Assembly: GCA_011391865.1 (NCBI GenBank)
Contig: JAABPV010000023.1
Coordinates: 1-39,506 of the forward strand
Direction of reading: 5' to 3'
DNA: 39,506 nt
Source of the DNA: Desulfobulbaceae bacterium
GTDB lineage: Bacteria; Desulfobacterota; Desulfobulbia; Desulfobulbales; Desulfobulbaceae
The notes beneath the pieces are model-generated. The model searched no databases. It worked only from the letters and a program-made list of their open reading frames with translations, and was not told where the DNA came from. The translations under genes were made by a program, and so were the position numbers. Shown here piece by piece: positions 1 through 8,483 of this stretch (positions are counted from its first letter, which is position 1; each line of letters begins with the position of its first letter).

Positions 1-1
1 T

Positions 2-1595
2 CTCTTGGCTTCAACACGCCAAAAAAGCTATTCTTGGGAACTTGCCAAAAAATTGCACTTGGAACTTGAATCCACGGCTCAAATTAAGTTTTTTGTCAAT
101 GACAGCCAAACAGAATTTTATAGCCAACAATTTTATTTTGATGATTTCTATAATCATTCTGAGTCGCATTCTGTTTGCACATCACCATTTGGTATTGAAT
201 TTGATTACAACTTATTAAATTCTAATATTTCTCAGCTGAAAGCTAATTACACTTTACCTTTCAGAGAAATAAACAAAACCCAAGGAGGGTCTAAATACTT
301 TGAGGTGTCAAAGAAATACGTGATTGATGATTTGGCTAAACCAATCATCAAAGTTGAAGTAACTCCACGCAGATTTGTTGAACCTGGCACCGAAGTAACT
401 TTAAACGCATCAAAAACACTTTCATTGTCCAGTTTAGATACTTTTTCCTATGATTGGGATTATTTAGATGGGTAGGATTATCCAAATCTTGGATTCATAA
501 CGCATGGTTCTGGTGAAATCGTCACATTTACCGCACCAAATTTGCCCGCAGATAACTCACTTTATTTATTGCGATTTAAAGTGATAGCCACATCAAACAT
601 CTCGGGCAAAAAAAATGAAGAGTATGTTGTTGTCGTGCGTCATGAAGCACAAGAAGATATCCCCACCGTCACCTCCGCAACAGGCCGGATATGGATGGAC
701 CGCAACCTCCGCGCATCAAGAGTTGCAACGAGCATGACGGACACAGAGGCTTACGGCGATTTGTATCAATGGGGCAGAGGAAAAGACGGGCATGAAAAGC
801 GGACGAGCGGCACAACCGAGACGCTCAGTTCTGCGGATGTGCCGGGTCATAGCAATTTTATCACCGCTGATGACTGGAGGAGTCCTCATAACTCAAATCT
901 CTGGCAAGGTGTTAATGGGGTCAACAATCCTTGTCCTGCCGGTTTCAGGCTTCCCACCGCCGCTGAGTTTGATCAAGAACGCTTATCTTGGTCTTCACTT
1001 GATGCCGCTGGCGCATTCGCATCGCCACTGAAACTTGTAACGGCTGGTGCTCGCATATATTCTAATGGAAGTCTCGTCGGAATGAACGCAACAGGATTCT
1101 ATTGGAGCAGCACTGACGACGGCAACAGTCCGTCTGGTTTATATTTCGACAGCAGCTCTGCCTCTGGTCTGAATAGCTATTATGGACATGGTTTCAGTGT
1201 CCGCTGTATCAAGGACGATCAATTCAAGGAGTATGGGAATCATCTCTACCAACTGGTGGATACGGCCACTACTTGGCACGATGCTAAAAATTATTGCGCA
1301 AGTCAAGGTGGACACTTGACAACGATCATCTTCAGATGAAGAAAATCATTTTGTTTCCTCTTTGGCTTTCAAAGAGGTATGGATTAGAGGAACCGATGAA
1401 GAGAGCGAGTGGAATTGGAAATGGGTGACTGGGGAGCCATGGAGCTATTCCAATTGGGCATATGGTGAACCAAATAACTATATTGTGCCTGAAAGTTATT
1501 TAATGATGCTTACTTCAGAAGATTGGAATGATGCACCAGATGATGTGGCATTATTGCCATTCGTTTGCGAGTTTGATTCTTTGGAATGCAAATAA
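2..1595 (+). pseudogene. Degraded FISUMP / C-type lectin surface protein (5' end outside window)
   Basis: One broken gene read in pieces. The first piece is open from the window edge to an in-frame TAG at 473-475. The same frame then continues without interruption (D-Y-P-N-L-G-F after the stop) to 1339, so a single nonsense codon splits it. The second piece carries a FISUMP-type domain (Fibrobacter succinogenes major paralogous domain): GRIWMDRNLR, YGDLYQWGRG, CPAGFRLPTAAEF, GFYWSSTDDG and FSVRCIKD. It then enters a C-type lectin fold (YQLVDTATTWHDAKNYC). At about 1325-1331 one extra base shifts the frame. The lectin domain resumes as SSDEENHFVSSLAFKEVWIRG with its EPN (GEPNNY) and WND (EDWNDAP) calcium/sugar motifs and ends at 1595. 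The N-terminal part, ending in SYDWDYLDG, looks PKD-like. Such proteins are usually exported ligand-binding proteins. Two lesions imply a pseudogene unless the amber codon is read through. Confidence 0.8.
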
Positions 1596-1650
1596 AGAAA
1601 GTTAAATCAGTTAAATTTAACTCGTTCTATTACGAGAATAAGAAGTCTTA

Positions 1651-2685
1651 ATGAATATGGCACGGCAAAGACAATCCTTATCTATCCGCAGATGGCGGAA
1701 TTTCAAGAAAAATCGGCGCGGTTTTTACAGCCTGCTGCTTTTCAGCCTGCTCTTTGTCCTTTCGCTCTTCGCCGAGATCTTCAGCAATGACAAGCCGTTC
1801 CTCATCCGCTATGAGGGCGGCTATTATTTTCCGCTCTTCAAAATTTACCCGGAAACCGTATTCGGCGGCGATTTCGAGACTGAAGCCGACTATCGCGACC
1901 CATATATGTTGGAAAAGCTGAACAGCGGCGGCAACAAGGTCTTTTTCCCGTTCAATCCGCACAGCAGCACCTCAATCAACCTTGATCTCGGTGAGGCCAT
2001 GCCTGCGCCGCCGAGCGAGACGCACCTGCTCGGCACGGATGACCGGGGCCGCGACGTGCTGGCCCGGCTGATTTACGGCTTCCGGCTTTCAGTGCTCTTC
2101 GGCTTTGCGCTGACTTTGATCGGCACCCTGAGCGGAATTATCGCCGGAGCGGTGCAGGGCTATTTCGGCGGGCGCACTGACTTAATCTTTCAGCGTTTCA
2201 TCGAAATCTGGAGCGCGATGCCGGAGCTGTACCTGCTGATCATTTTCGCCTCGATCTTCAAGCCCAGCGTCCTCCTCCTGCTGATTCTGCTCTCACTCTT
2301 CGGCTGGATGGGCTTGGCCGACTACGTGCGGGCCGAGTTCCTCAAAGGCCGCAATCTGGATTACGTCAAAGCGGCCAAGGCTCTTGGCGTGGGCAATCTG
2401 ACCATCATGCGCCGCCATCTGCTGCCGAACAGCATGACCCCGGTGATCACCTTTCTGCCCTTTCGCATGTCCGGGGCGATTCTCGCCCTGACCAGCCTCG
2501 ATTTCCTCGGCCTCGGCGTACCGCCCGACACGCCGAGCCTTGGCGAGCTGCTGGCCCAGGGCAAGGCGAACATCGAAGCATGGTGGCTTTCCCTTTCAAC
2601 CTTCATCGTGCTGGTCGGAACGTTGATTTTATTGATTTTTATCGGAGAGGCTCTGCGGGAAGCCTTTGACCCGCGCAAACAGTGA
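1651..2685 (+). CDS. yejE: YejE-type oligopeptide/microcin C ABC transporter permease
   Basis: 344 aa inner-membrane permease of a peptide ABC importer, the size of E. coli YejE (about 341 aa). It shares the YejE N-terminal layout: a basic segment (RRWRNFKKNRRG), one membrane helix, then a periplasmic stretch with NDKPFLIRYEGGYYFPL. The hallmark GTDDRGRDVLARLIYG follows, with about five further helices, the cytoplasmic EAA-type loop (YVKAAKALGVGNLTIMRRHLLPN) that contacts the ATPase, and the SLDFLGLGVPPDTPSLGELL signature. In known yej operons E follows A (binding protein) and B (partner permease) and precedes F (ATPase). None of these is in this window; the gene directly follows an unrelated pseudogene. 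The start at 1651 (or the second ATG at 1657) has only a weak AAGAAG ribosome site. The identification is firm; whether the transporter is complete is unknown. Confidence 0.9.
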   Translation: MNMARQRQSLSIRRWRNFKKNRRGFYSLLLFSLLFVLSLFAEIFSNDKPFLIRYEGGYYFPLFKIYPETVFGGDFETEADYRDPYMLEKLNSGGNKVFFPFNPHSSTSINLDLGEAMPAPPSETHLLGTDDRGRDVLARLIYGFRLSVLFGFALTLIGTLSGIIAGAVQGYFGGRTDLIFQRFIEIWSAMPELYLLIIFASIFKPSVLLLLILLSLFGWMGLADYVRAEFLKGRNLDYVKAAKALGVGNLTIMRRHLLPNSMTPVITFLPFRMSGAILALTSLDFLGLGVPPDTPSLGELLAQGKANIEAWWLSLSTFIVLVGTLILLIFIGEALREAFDPRKQ

Positions 2686-2740
2686 ACCTGCGCGGAACGC
2701 GCTGTGTTCTCCATTGATGCTGAAATATTAGGAGCATACG

Positions 2741-3136
2741 ATGACAACAGCACGTCAGGCTGACAAGCGGCGGCATCATCGAATCATTTTCAAAGAACCA
2801 AAAAAAATCGCCGCGCTGATTTCTCCCCTTGATCACGAAGAACCGGAAGAAGCTGTGCCCTCCTCCATCCTCAACATGAGCGAAGGCGGCATTCAGATTT
2901 CTGTTGAGCGCAGCCTGCTGGACGGCATCCGCTGCGGGCGGAAAATCTTGCTCCACTGCATCAGCGGCTTGCCGGACCTGCTTGCTTTCGCCGATGTGCC
3001 CATGCAGGTGATCTGGGTCATGGACAACGAGCATCTTGACCATGTCTTGGTCGGCGCGGCCTTCGGCGACCTATCGGAGGAGCAGGAAGAAAGTCTGCGT
3101 TCCTTTGTTGACATCAGCCTACAGGAGAGCTGCTGA
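2741..3136 (+). CDS. PilZ domain protein (c-di-GMP binding)
   Basis: 131 aa, a single-domain PilZ protein. The two c-di-GMP-binding signatures are present: an RxxxR arm (R10-R14 in KRRHHR) and a D/NxSxxG motif (N45-M-S-E-G-G50). The remainder gives the expected beta-barrel pattern and a short acidic C-terminal helix. Single-domain PilZ proteins act as cytoplasmic c-di-GMP adaptors affecting motility, exopolysaccharide or gene expression; no partner is evident here. AGGAG lies just before the ATG at 2741. The gene follows yejE by 55 nt and converges on the NERD gene with only 7 nt between stop codons. Confidence 0.85.
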   Translation: MTTARQADKRRHHRIIFKEPKKIAALISPLDHEEPEEAVPSSILNMSEGGIQISVERSLLDGIRCGRKILLHCISGLPDLLAFADVPMQVIWVMDNEHLDHVLVGAAFGDLSEEQEESLRSFVDISLQESC

Positions 3137-3143
3137 GAGGTGC

Positions 3144-3929
3144 TCAGTCTGCGTTTCTTGTGCCTGCGCAGTCAGGAAAGGCTGCGCAGCCCCAGAAACT
3201 CCGGCCAGCAGTCGTGCCTTTTTTCGCCTCACGCAGCACCATCGGACCGCCGCAGAGCGGACAAGGCTGTAGCTTTTTTCGCCGGCCTGCGGCAATGGCC
3301 TGCACATGCTGGACGTGTCTGCGCCGGTTGCTGAAGCTGTCTTGCAGCCGGACAGTCTGAACCGCTTTGGCAAGGGCAGCCGCCTGCGCCGCGCTGAACA
3401 GCCGTTTTTTCTTGGAGGCAATGCATGCAACCAAACTGTCGAGATCAACCACGTTATCCGGCATCGCCGCACTGAACGAGCTGCTGCCGACAAAGACCAC
3501 GAGAGAAAAAACGTGCTGTTCAGGAATGCCGAGCAGCTCGCGCAGAGTCTTCGTGTGCTTGTAATTTTGCCGCAGGGGATTCTGAAAGCTGCGCGTCCGT
3601 CCGCCGATCTCCTGCGTCCAGTCCCTGTCCTGTCCGCCGCCGCTGATCAGCCCCTGCATGTTTTTGGTCTCAATGACAAAAATACCCTGCGGCGTGATCA
3701 ATAGGTGGTCGAGCTGAGTGCTACCATCCTTGGTTGGCAGAAGGAGATTGTTGAACAGCCAGCAGTCCGACCTGCTGAACTGCCGCCGAAGGGCTGAGCG
3801 CACCCGCCGCTCGCCGAGCCAGCCCTTGCATTGGCGGGAGCGGAGTAGCTTGACCAGCAGGACAGCAGGCAGCAGCAGCCAGAAGACTTTGATCAGCCCG
3901 ACAGCGAATTGAAGAAAAGCGGCGGCCAT
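3144..3929 (-). CDS. NERD domain protein with N-terminal membrane helix and C-terminal zinc ribbon
   Basis: 261 aa. A hydrophobic helix at about residues 5-26 anchors the protein. A NERD (nuclease-related) domain follows with WLFNNLLLP, TQLDHLLITPQGIFVIETKN (the D...E-K residues of a PD-(D/E)xK-like core) and the conserved NPLRQNYKHTKTLRELLG segment. The C-terminus is a topoisomerase-type zinc ribbon: CPLCGG, then GRSFWGCAAFPDC followed by the usual G-T-R. NERD proteins are suspected nucleases; the ribbon suggests nucleic-acid binding. It is convergent with the PilZ gene and divergent from the gene at 4046. The domain call is strong, but the biochemical role is inferred. Confidence 0.85.
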   Translation of the reverse strand: MAAAFLQFAVGLIKVFWLLLPAVLLVKLLRSRQCKGWLGERRVRSALRRQFSRSDCWLFNNLLLPTKDGSTQLDHLLITPQGIFVIETKNMQGLISGGGQDRDWTQEIGGRTRSFQNPLRQNYKHTKTLRELLGIPEQHVFSLVVFVGSSSFSAAMPDNVVDLDSLVACIASKKKRLFSAAQAAALAKAVQTVRLQDSFSNRRRHVQHVQAIAAGRRKKLQPCPLCGGPMVLREAKKGTTAGRSFWGCAAFPDCAGTRNAD

Positions 3930-4045
3930 GCGGCGGCTTGTGCTGAGGTTTCAGAAGAACAGTGCGCCGCTCATCTTGCCATCCTGTTTCGGCAGGGGCA
4001 ATAAAAATCACAGACCGCCTGAATGCCTGCAAACAGAGGATGCCC

Positions 4046-4723
4046 ATGAACACCCCTGCGCCGAAACCGAAAACAGGTTTTTCCCTCAAACAGCTACTGG
4101 CCGTGGCAGCCGCAGCAATGCTGCTTACTGCGGCGGGCGCGGCCTTGGCTGTAAAAATCTGGCTTTTTCCCCAGTCTCTGAAGCCGGTGGTGCTGGATCA
4201 GCAGGAAGAGCGACGGCTGGAGGAGAAGCTGGAGCGGTTGGAGGCGTTTTCCGTTCCCAGCGCACCGCAGCAAGGGGATTTCGAGGAAGACGGGCGGCTC
4301 CGGTCTGAGCGGTATTCCGAGGACGGGGCTAGCCGGGAGATCAGCTTCAGCGAGCGGGAGATCAACAGCCTGCTGGCGAAAAATACCGATCTGGCCGACA
4401 AGCTGGCTGTAAATTTTTCTGACAACTTAATCAGTCTGCGTCTGCTCCTGCCGCTCGATCCTAATTTTCCGGTCATGGGCGGCAAAACTCTGCGGCTGCG
4501 GGCCGGGGCCGAGCTGTCGTACCGCGACGGGCGGCCCGCAGTGATACTGAAAGGCGTTTCGCTGATGGGTGTGCCACTGCCCAACGCGTGGCTGGGCGGC
4601 ATGAAAAACATCGACCTGATGCAGGAGTTCGGCGGCCAGCCCGGTTTCTGGCAAAGCTTGGGCGCAGGGCTGGAGAGCGTCAGCGTGCAGGACGGCAAAA
4701 TTTCGCTCAGGCTGCGGGAATAG
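4046..4723 (+). CDS. Membrane-anchored protein of unknown function
   Basis: 225 aa from the ATG at 4046, chosen because AGAGG sits 6 nt upstream; an in-frame ATG at 4040 is the alternative. The short basic N-terminus is followed by one transmembrane helix (LLAVAAAAMLLTAAGAALAV) and a charged, probably helical linker (QQEERRLEEKLERLEAF). The extracytoplasmic domain begins FSEREINSLLAKN and has alternating beta-rich segments (LISLRLLLPLDPNFP, LRLRAGAELSYRDGRPAVILKGVSLMGVPLP). The 'SEREINSLL' start and lipid-binding-like beta pattern faintly recall YpmS/DUF2140 proteins, but I do not claim membership. A terminator overlaps its stop codon, so it is probably monocistronic. Confidence 0.7.
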   Translation: MNTPAPKPKTGFSLKQLLAVAAAAMLLTAAGAALAVKIWLFPQSLKPVVLDQQEERRLEEKLERLEAFSVPSAPQQGDFEEDGRLRSERYSEDGASREISFSEREINSLLAKNTDLADKLAVNFSDNLISLRLLLPLDPNFPVMGGKTLRLRAGAELSYRDGRPAVILKGVSLMGVPLPNAWLGGMKNIDLMQEFGGQPGFWQSLGAGLESVSVQDGKISLRLRE

Positions 4724-4738
4724 CCGCAGCCTGTTTTT
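4708..4738 (+). terminator. Rho-independent terminator after the 4046 gene
   Basis: A perfect 10-bp stem (CAGGCTGCGG / CCGCAGCCTG) with a 6-nt loop containing the stop codon is followed by five T residues (4734-4738). Confidence 0.85.
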
Positions 4739-4743
4739 GTCCA

Positions 4744-5745
4744 TTAAGCCCGGCGGCGGCTCCGGCGGGCCGCCGCCAGCAGCAGGGCGGTCGCCAGCAG
4801 CAGCAGGGCGGCCTGCTGCGCCAGCGTCGCCTCAATCAGCAGCCAAGCAGCGGCAAGCAGCGGCAGTAGAGCTGCCCGCGCTCCCAGCCGAAGCAGCTCA
4901 TGCCGGGCGATGAAGTCCGCCGCTGGCGGGGAATGCTGGTAATACCACGCCACAAACGCCCGGCCCGGCCCATTGGTCAGCAGACGGAGATCGCGGAATT
5001 TCCGCAGCAGAACCACCTGCGGCTCCAGCGCGCTGCCGTAGGCCGCCGTGGCGATGAAGCAGCCGCTGCCGCCTCCTCCCCCGCTGCCGCTGGCAGCCTC
5101 ATCCTCTTGGCGTTTCGCCGTCTGAAGCGGCTCGGCAAAATTCTGAGCGATGATGTAGGCGCCGCTGCTGTTGGGATGCAGCCCGTCAAAGGTCAGATTC
5201 TTCCATTCCGTCACCACTCTGGCGTAATTGTCGACCAGCGTGTGGCCGCCTTTGGCCGCCATCTCCACAATCAAGGGATTGTAGTTTTCCGGGGCGAAAC
5301 TGGAATCTGAATTCGGAGTGATGGTGGATAAAATCGGGGTCGCCCCCGCAGTTTTGGCCTGCTGGGCCATGTTCTCCAAGTTGAAGCTGGTGGTGGCGGG
5401 CGAAATCCGCTCAATGACATCATTCGCCCCTTCCATCAGGAACACGTATTTTGGCTTGTATGCCTCCAGCACCTTGCCAAGACGGGCAACGCCCTGATAC
5501 GTGTCCTCGCCGCCCTTGCCTGCATTGACCACCTTGAATGCGGCCGCATCAAGCATCTTGGTCAGGTAGGTGGGATAGGCCGTGGCGGTTCCGCCCTTGT
5601 AGCCTTGGGTGATGGAGTCGCCGAAGCAGAGCACGCCCGCCGGTGTCGGCGTGGTTGTGGCTGTCCCTTGGGCGTGGCCTGCCGTCGGAGCGGCCAAGCA
5701 AAAAAGCAGGCCGACGCAGGCCAGCCGCCAGCTATTCCTCTTCAT
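4744..5745 (-). CDS. Secreted SGNH/GDSL hydrolase with CFI-box C-terminal tail
   Basis: 333 aa, last gene of the surface-modification operon. A signal peptide (residues 1-26, ending HAQG) precedes an SGNH esterase domain. Block I is GDSITQG (nucleophile S44), the glycine of block II is in NAGKGG, block III is GAND (106-109), and block V is DGLHPN (D187, H190). SGNH enzymes typically add or remove acyl groups on sugars. After a glycine linker the C-terminus carries C229-F-I-A-T-A-A-Y-G, [33 protein letters not shown], then hydrophobic helices and a basic tail. This is the architecture of CFI-box C-terminal domains, thought to be surface-anchoring or sorting signals. Its ATG overlaps the upstream stop codon (ATGA), implying translational coupling. 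Confidence 0.85.
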   Translation of the reverse strand: MKRNSWRLACVGLLFCLAAPTAGHAQGTATTTPTPAGVLCFGDSITQGYKGGTATAYPTYLTKMLDAAAFKVVNAGKGGEDTYQGVARLGKVLEAYKPKYVFLMEGANDVIERISPATTSFNLENMAQQAKTAGATPILSTITPNSDSSFAPENYNPLIVEMAAKGGHTLVDNYARVVTEWKNLTFDGLHPNSSGAYIIAQNFAEPLQTAKRQEDEAASGSGGGGGSGCFIATAAYGSALEPQVVLLRKFRDLRLLTNGPGRAFVAWYYQHSPPAADFIARHELLRLGARAALLPLLAAAWLLIEATLAQQAALLLLATALLLAAARRSRRRA

Positions 5746-6488
5746 TTACCTGCTCCCTCCTTGGCCGACGACAAATCAATCAGAACGTGCTGGCTGCCGA
5801 CAGGCACGAAGTCCGGTAGCTCCGGCTTCTTTTCATCTTCCGGCTTTTTCTCATCTTCCGGCACTTCCTGTTCCGGGGACCAGCCCGCGCCTGAGTAAAC
5901 CGATACCAGCGGCTTATATTGTCCGCCCCGGAAACCCTGCCAGCGCGCTTCAATCTGCCCCTGCGCGTTCAGAACGATCTCCGGCTTGATGTCTGGCACC
6001 TGATTGGAGGTGTTGACCAACTTCGGCTTCTGCCAGCCTGATGCCGCGTGGCGGCTCCAGTAAATTTCATCCTGTCCGCCGCCGCTGCCGCCTGACCAAG
6101 CCAGCCAGACCGAGCCGTCCTGCGCGGCCAAAGCCGACGGCGCAATGGCGGTGCTGCCCTCTTCCAGCTCCAGCTTGACTGGCTCCGCCCATTGTCCGTC
6201 CTTGCCTGTCGTGTATTCGATGGCGATGCCGTCCGGGTTGACCGCCGACCAAAAGATCCAGCGGCTGCTATCCGGGCTGATGACAAAGGCCGGATGAAGG
6301 TTGTTGGCGTTGTTGTCCGTCAGCTTCTGCGGCAGCTCCCAAACGCCCTCATTGCGGACGCTGTGGTATATTTCATAACGCAGGCCGTCCGACTGCGACC
6401 AGACCAGCTCCTGCTCCGCTCCCTGACCGGGCGCGGCGGAGAGGACGAACAGGGCTGTAAGTCCGAAGAAAATGTTTTTGCGCAGCAT
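5742..6488 (-). CDS. Secreted beta-propeller-like repeat protein
   Basis: 248 aa from the ATG at 6488, which has AGAGGG upstream; the open frame extends further 5' but without a signal peptide. A signal peptide ([24 protein letters not shown]) is followed by about four repeated blocks: '[16 protein letters not shown]', '[18 protein letters not shown]', '[19 protein letters not shown]', '[20 protein letters not shown]'. This W-S-x(n)-I-Y-x-S pattern is typical of BNR/sialidase-like propeller blades, but catalytic residues of a sialidase are not evident. Near the C-terminus a short direct repeat ([14 protein letters not shown]) forms an acidic/lysine-rich linker. The stop overlaps the start of the SGNH hydrolase gene. 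It is probably a periplasmic or surface accessory of the hydrolase. Confidence 0.7.
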   Translation of the reverse strand: MLRKNIFFGLTALFVLSAAPGQGAEQELVWSQSDGLRYEIYHSVRNEGVWELPQKLTDNNANNLHPAFVISPDSSRWIFWSAVNPDGIAIEYTTGKDGQWAEPVKLELEEGSTAIAPSALAAQDGSVWLAWSGGSGGGQDEIYWSRHAASGWQKPKLVNTSNQVPDIKPEIVLNAQGQIEARWQGFRGGQYKPLVSVYSGAGWSPEQEVPEDEKKPEDEKKPELPDFVPVGSQHVLIDLSSAKEGAGK

Positions 6489-6510
6489 GGAATCCCTCTG
6501 AATGGAAAAA

Positions 6511-8469
6511 TTACAAGACTGACTTGCCGATGTCATGCAGGCCGATGAAAATGAAATTATACACCGAAAGGCAAAAAAGGAGCACGAACAAACCGTAAAA
6601 GACCGGTCTAAACACAAGCCGCTGGCAGTGATAGTGCAGGATGGCGAACATCGGAATCATCGGCAGCAGATAGCGGCCTTGAGCCTGAAAGTCCACCGTC
6701 CAAGCATGGTGGATTAAGGCTGCGATGAAGAACAGCGACCAGCCCCAGGCCAGCGCGAGCAGGGTCAGGCCGGAATGTCCGCCGCGCCAGGCTGCGGAAA
6801 CGGTCAGCATCAGGAGAATGAGCAGGCCGACGGCCCGGACATAATCGTAATAGGCAAAAGAAGCGGCATATTGGGTGTAGCCGTAGACACCAACGGCGGT
6901 GCGGAAGGTCTTCTCACCCCAGCGGTCAAGCTCGATGAGCTGCTGAAGGGTCTTGCCCCGGTCGCGCATCTGGAGATACAGATGCTTTTGATTCAGCGGG
7001 GTGCTGGGTTTGTACATGAATTCAGCATGCTGCTCGCGGGCTGCCAGCTCCAGCTGCCCTTTTCTGAAATCGTTCACCCAAGCGTCCGTGACTTTGAAGG
7101 CGGTGAATAGCAGGCCGCCGACAAGGACAAGAGCGGTGAAGCGGGCCAGCGTCCTTTTGCTCCAGCTCGGCGGCATTTGACGTATCCGCCATATAAAATA
7201 AAGGAAATAAAAAAGATAGAGAAAATAAAAATTCTGCTTCTGGAGCAGCAGCAGGCCGAAAAGCAGGCCCAGCCACAGCGGCGCGAACCAGCGCCTCTTC
7301 TCAGGCTCGTCGCGCAGTAGGCGGTTGAGAGATGAGTGTTCCGCCGCAAGCTGCCAAGCGGCCAGCAGGCAGACAGTGACAGACAGTGCCTCGGAATCCG
7401 CATAACTGAAAATGTACCAAATTTGCGGGGAGATCAGCAGCGGCAGAAAAAAAGGGCGAAATTCCGGCTTGCCGAACGCCCAAAGTAGCAGGCAGGAAAA
7501 AAGCAGCACGTTGAACAGCCGCTGGGCGAAATAGGGCTTCAGGTGCAGCGGCGCGGCAAAGCGCAGAAATTTGCCTGCCAGCAGATAGTAGATTTCTCCA
7601 GAGTGCAGGCGCGAAACGCCATACATGCTGTAGGTGTGAGCGATGGCCGGATCGCCGACCTTGGGCGGCAGGCTGTGTTCTTTGTAATACTCGGCGGCGG
7701 CCACATGCACAAATTCGTCAGGATGGGTGTTGTAATCGCTGATCGCTGCCATGACCAAAATCAGGGCCAGCACAAAGATCGCAAAAATTGGAGCAAATTC
7801 AAGCTGCCGGGAAAAAAGGCGCGATGCCGCCCAGCAGGCGGCGGCGAGCAGGAGGATTGCCAGCCCGTGCTCCAGCTCCTTCAGCCAGGAAATATCCCGC
7901 TCCATTTTGGGCAGGACAAGCTCCAACTGCGGATCGTGCCTGCCCACGGTCATGCTGACACCGCCATCCGGCAGGGGAGTCAGCGGCTCCACCTCGGCGA
8001 CAGGCCGGAGTCTGTCGGCAAAATCCTCTTTGCTTTGCAGCTGATAAAGAGGAAAATCTGTCTGCCGCAGGGCAATGCGGCGGATGATGATATTGGCCGC
8101 TTTGTTTTCGCTCGGATCGAGCCGCAGACGGTCGAGGCGGGAAATATCCGTCACCCGCACAGTGTAATATTTCTGCCCCGGCTTGATAACAAGCTGGGAT
8201 GAGTTCTTTTCGCTGTAATTGCCCTGCTTGTTGGGCCAGTAAAATTTTAAAGTGGTGCGGGTGTCGGTCTCCAGCTCCAGCTCCGCCAATGCGCGGTTGA
8301 AGATCAAAAAATAATAGCCGCTGCTGAAGAGCAGAAAAAGCAGCAGGATGAAGAGCCAAGGTTTCTGCCAAGCGGCTTGGTTATCGTCAGAAGCTATGTC
8401 GAGGTCGAAACCAAGGCCGTGCAGCGGCTGAACGGAGGAGCACTTGAAAAAAAAACGAAAGAGCTGCAT
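6511..8469 (-). CDS. DUF2142-like polytopic membrane protein (GT-C glycosyltransferase type)
   Basis: 652 aa. One membrane helix (about residues 37-56) is followed by a roughly 140-residue extracytoplasmic beta-rich domain and then about ten further helices. At the first loop of the multi-helix core is DYNTHPDEFVHVAAAEYY..HSLPP, the acidic H-P-D-E-x-x-H loop typical of DUF2142 and related GT-C enzymes that use polyprenyl-phosphate sugars. A C-terminal QGRYLLPMIP motif also fits that family. It lies 14 nt downstream of the acyltransferase gene and 22 nt upstream of the secreted repeat protein, so it belongs to the same operon. Likely role: transfer of a sugar to a surface glycan on the periplasmic side. 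The start has no strong ribosome site. Confidence 0.7.
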   Translation of the reverse strand: MQLFRFFFKCSSVQPLHGLGFDLDIASDDNQAAWQKPWLFILLLFLLFSSGYYFLIFNRALAELELETDTRTTLKFYWPNKQGNYSEKNSSQLVIKPGQKYYTVRVTDISRLDRLRLDPSENKAANIIIRRIALRQTDFPLYQLQSKEDFADRLRPVAEVEPLTPLPDGGVSMTVGRHDPQLELVLPKMERDISWLKELEHGLAILLLAAACWAASRLFSRQLEFAPIFAIFVLALILVMAAISDYNTHPDEFVHVAAAEYYKEHSLPPKVGDPAIAHTYSMYGVSRLHSGEIYYLLAGKFLRFAAPLHLKPYFAQRLFNVLLFSCLLLWAFGKPEFRPFFLPLLISPQIWYIFSYADSEALSVTVCLLAAWQLAAEHSSLNRLLRDEPEKRRWFAPLWLGLLFGLLLLQKQNFYFLYLFYFLYFIWRIRQMPPSWSKRTLARFTALVLVGGLLFTAFKVTDAWVNDFRKGQLELAAREQHAEFMYKPSTPLNQKHLYLQMRDRGKTLQQLIELDRWGEKTFRTAVGVYGYTQYAASFAYYDYVRAVGLLILLMLTVSAAWRGGHSGLTLLALAWGWSLFFIAALIHHAWTVDFQAQGRYLLPMIPMFAILHYHCQRLVFRPVFYGLFVLLFCLSVYNFIFIGLHDIGKSVL

Positions 8470-8483
8470 TATCTTGGAATTTG

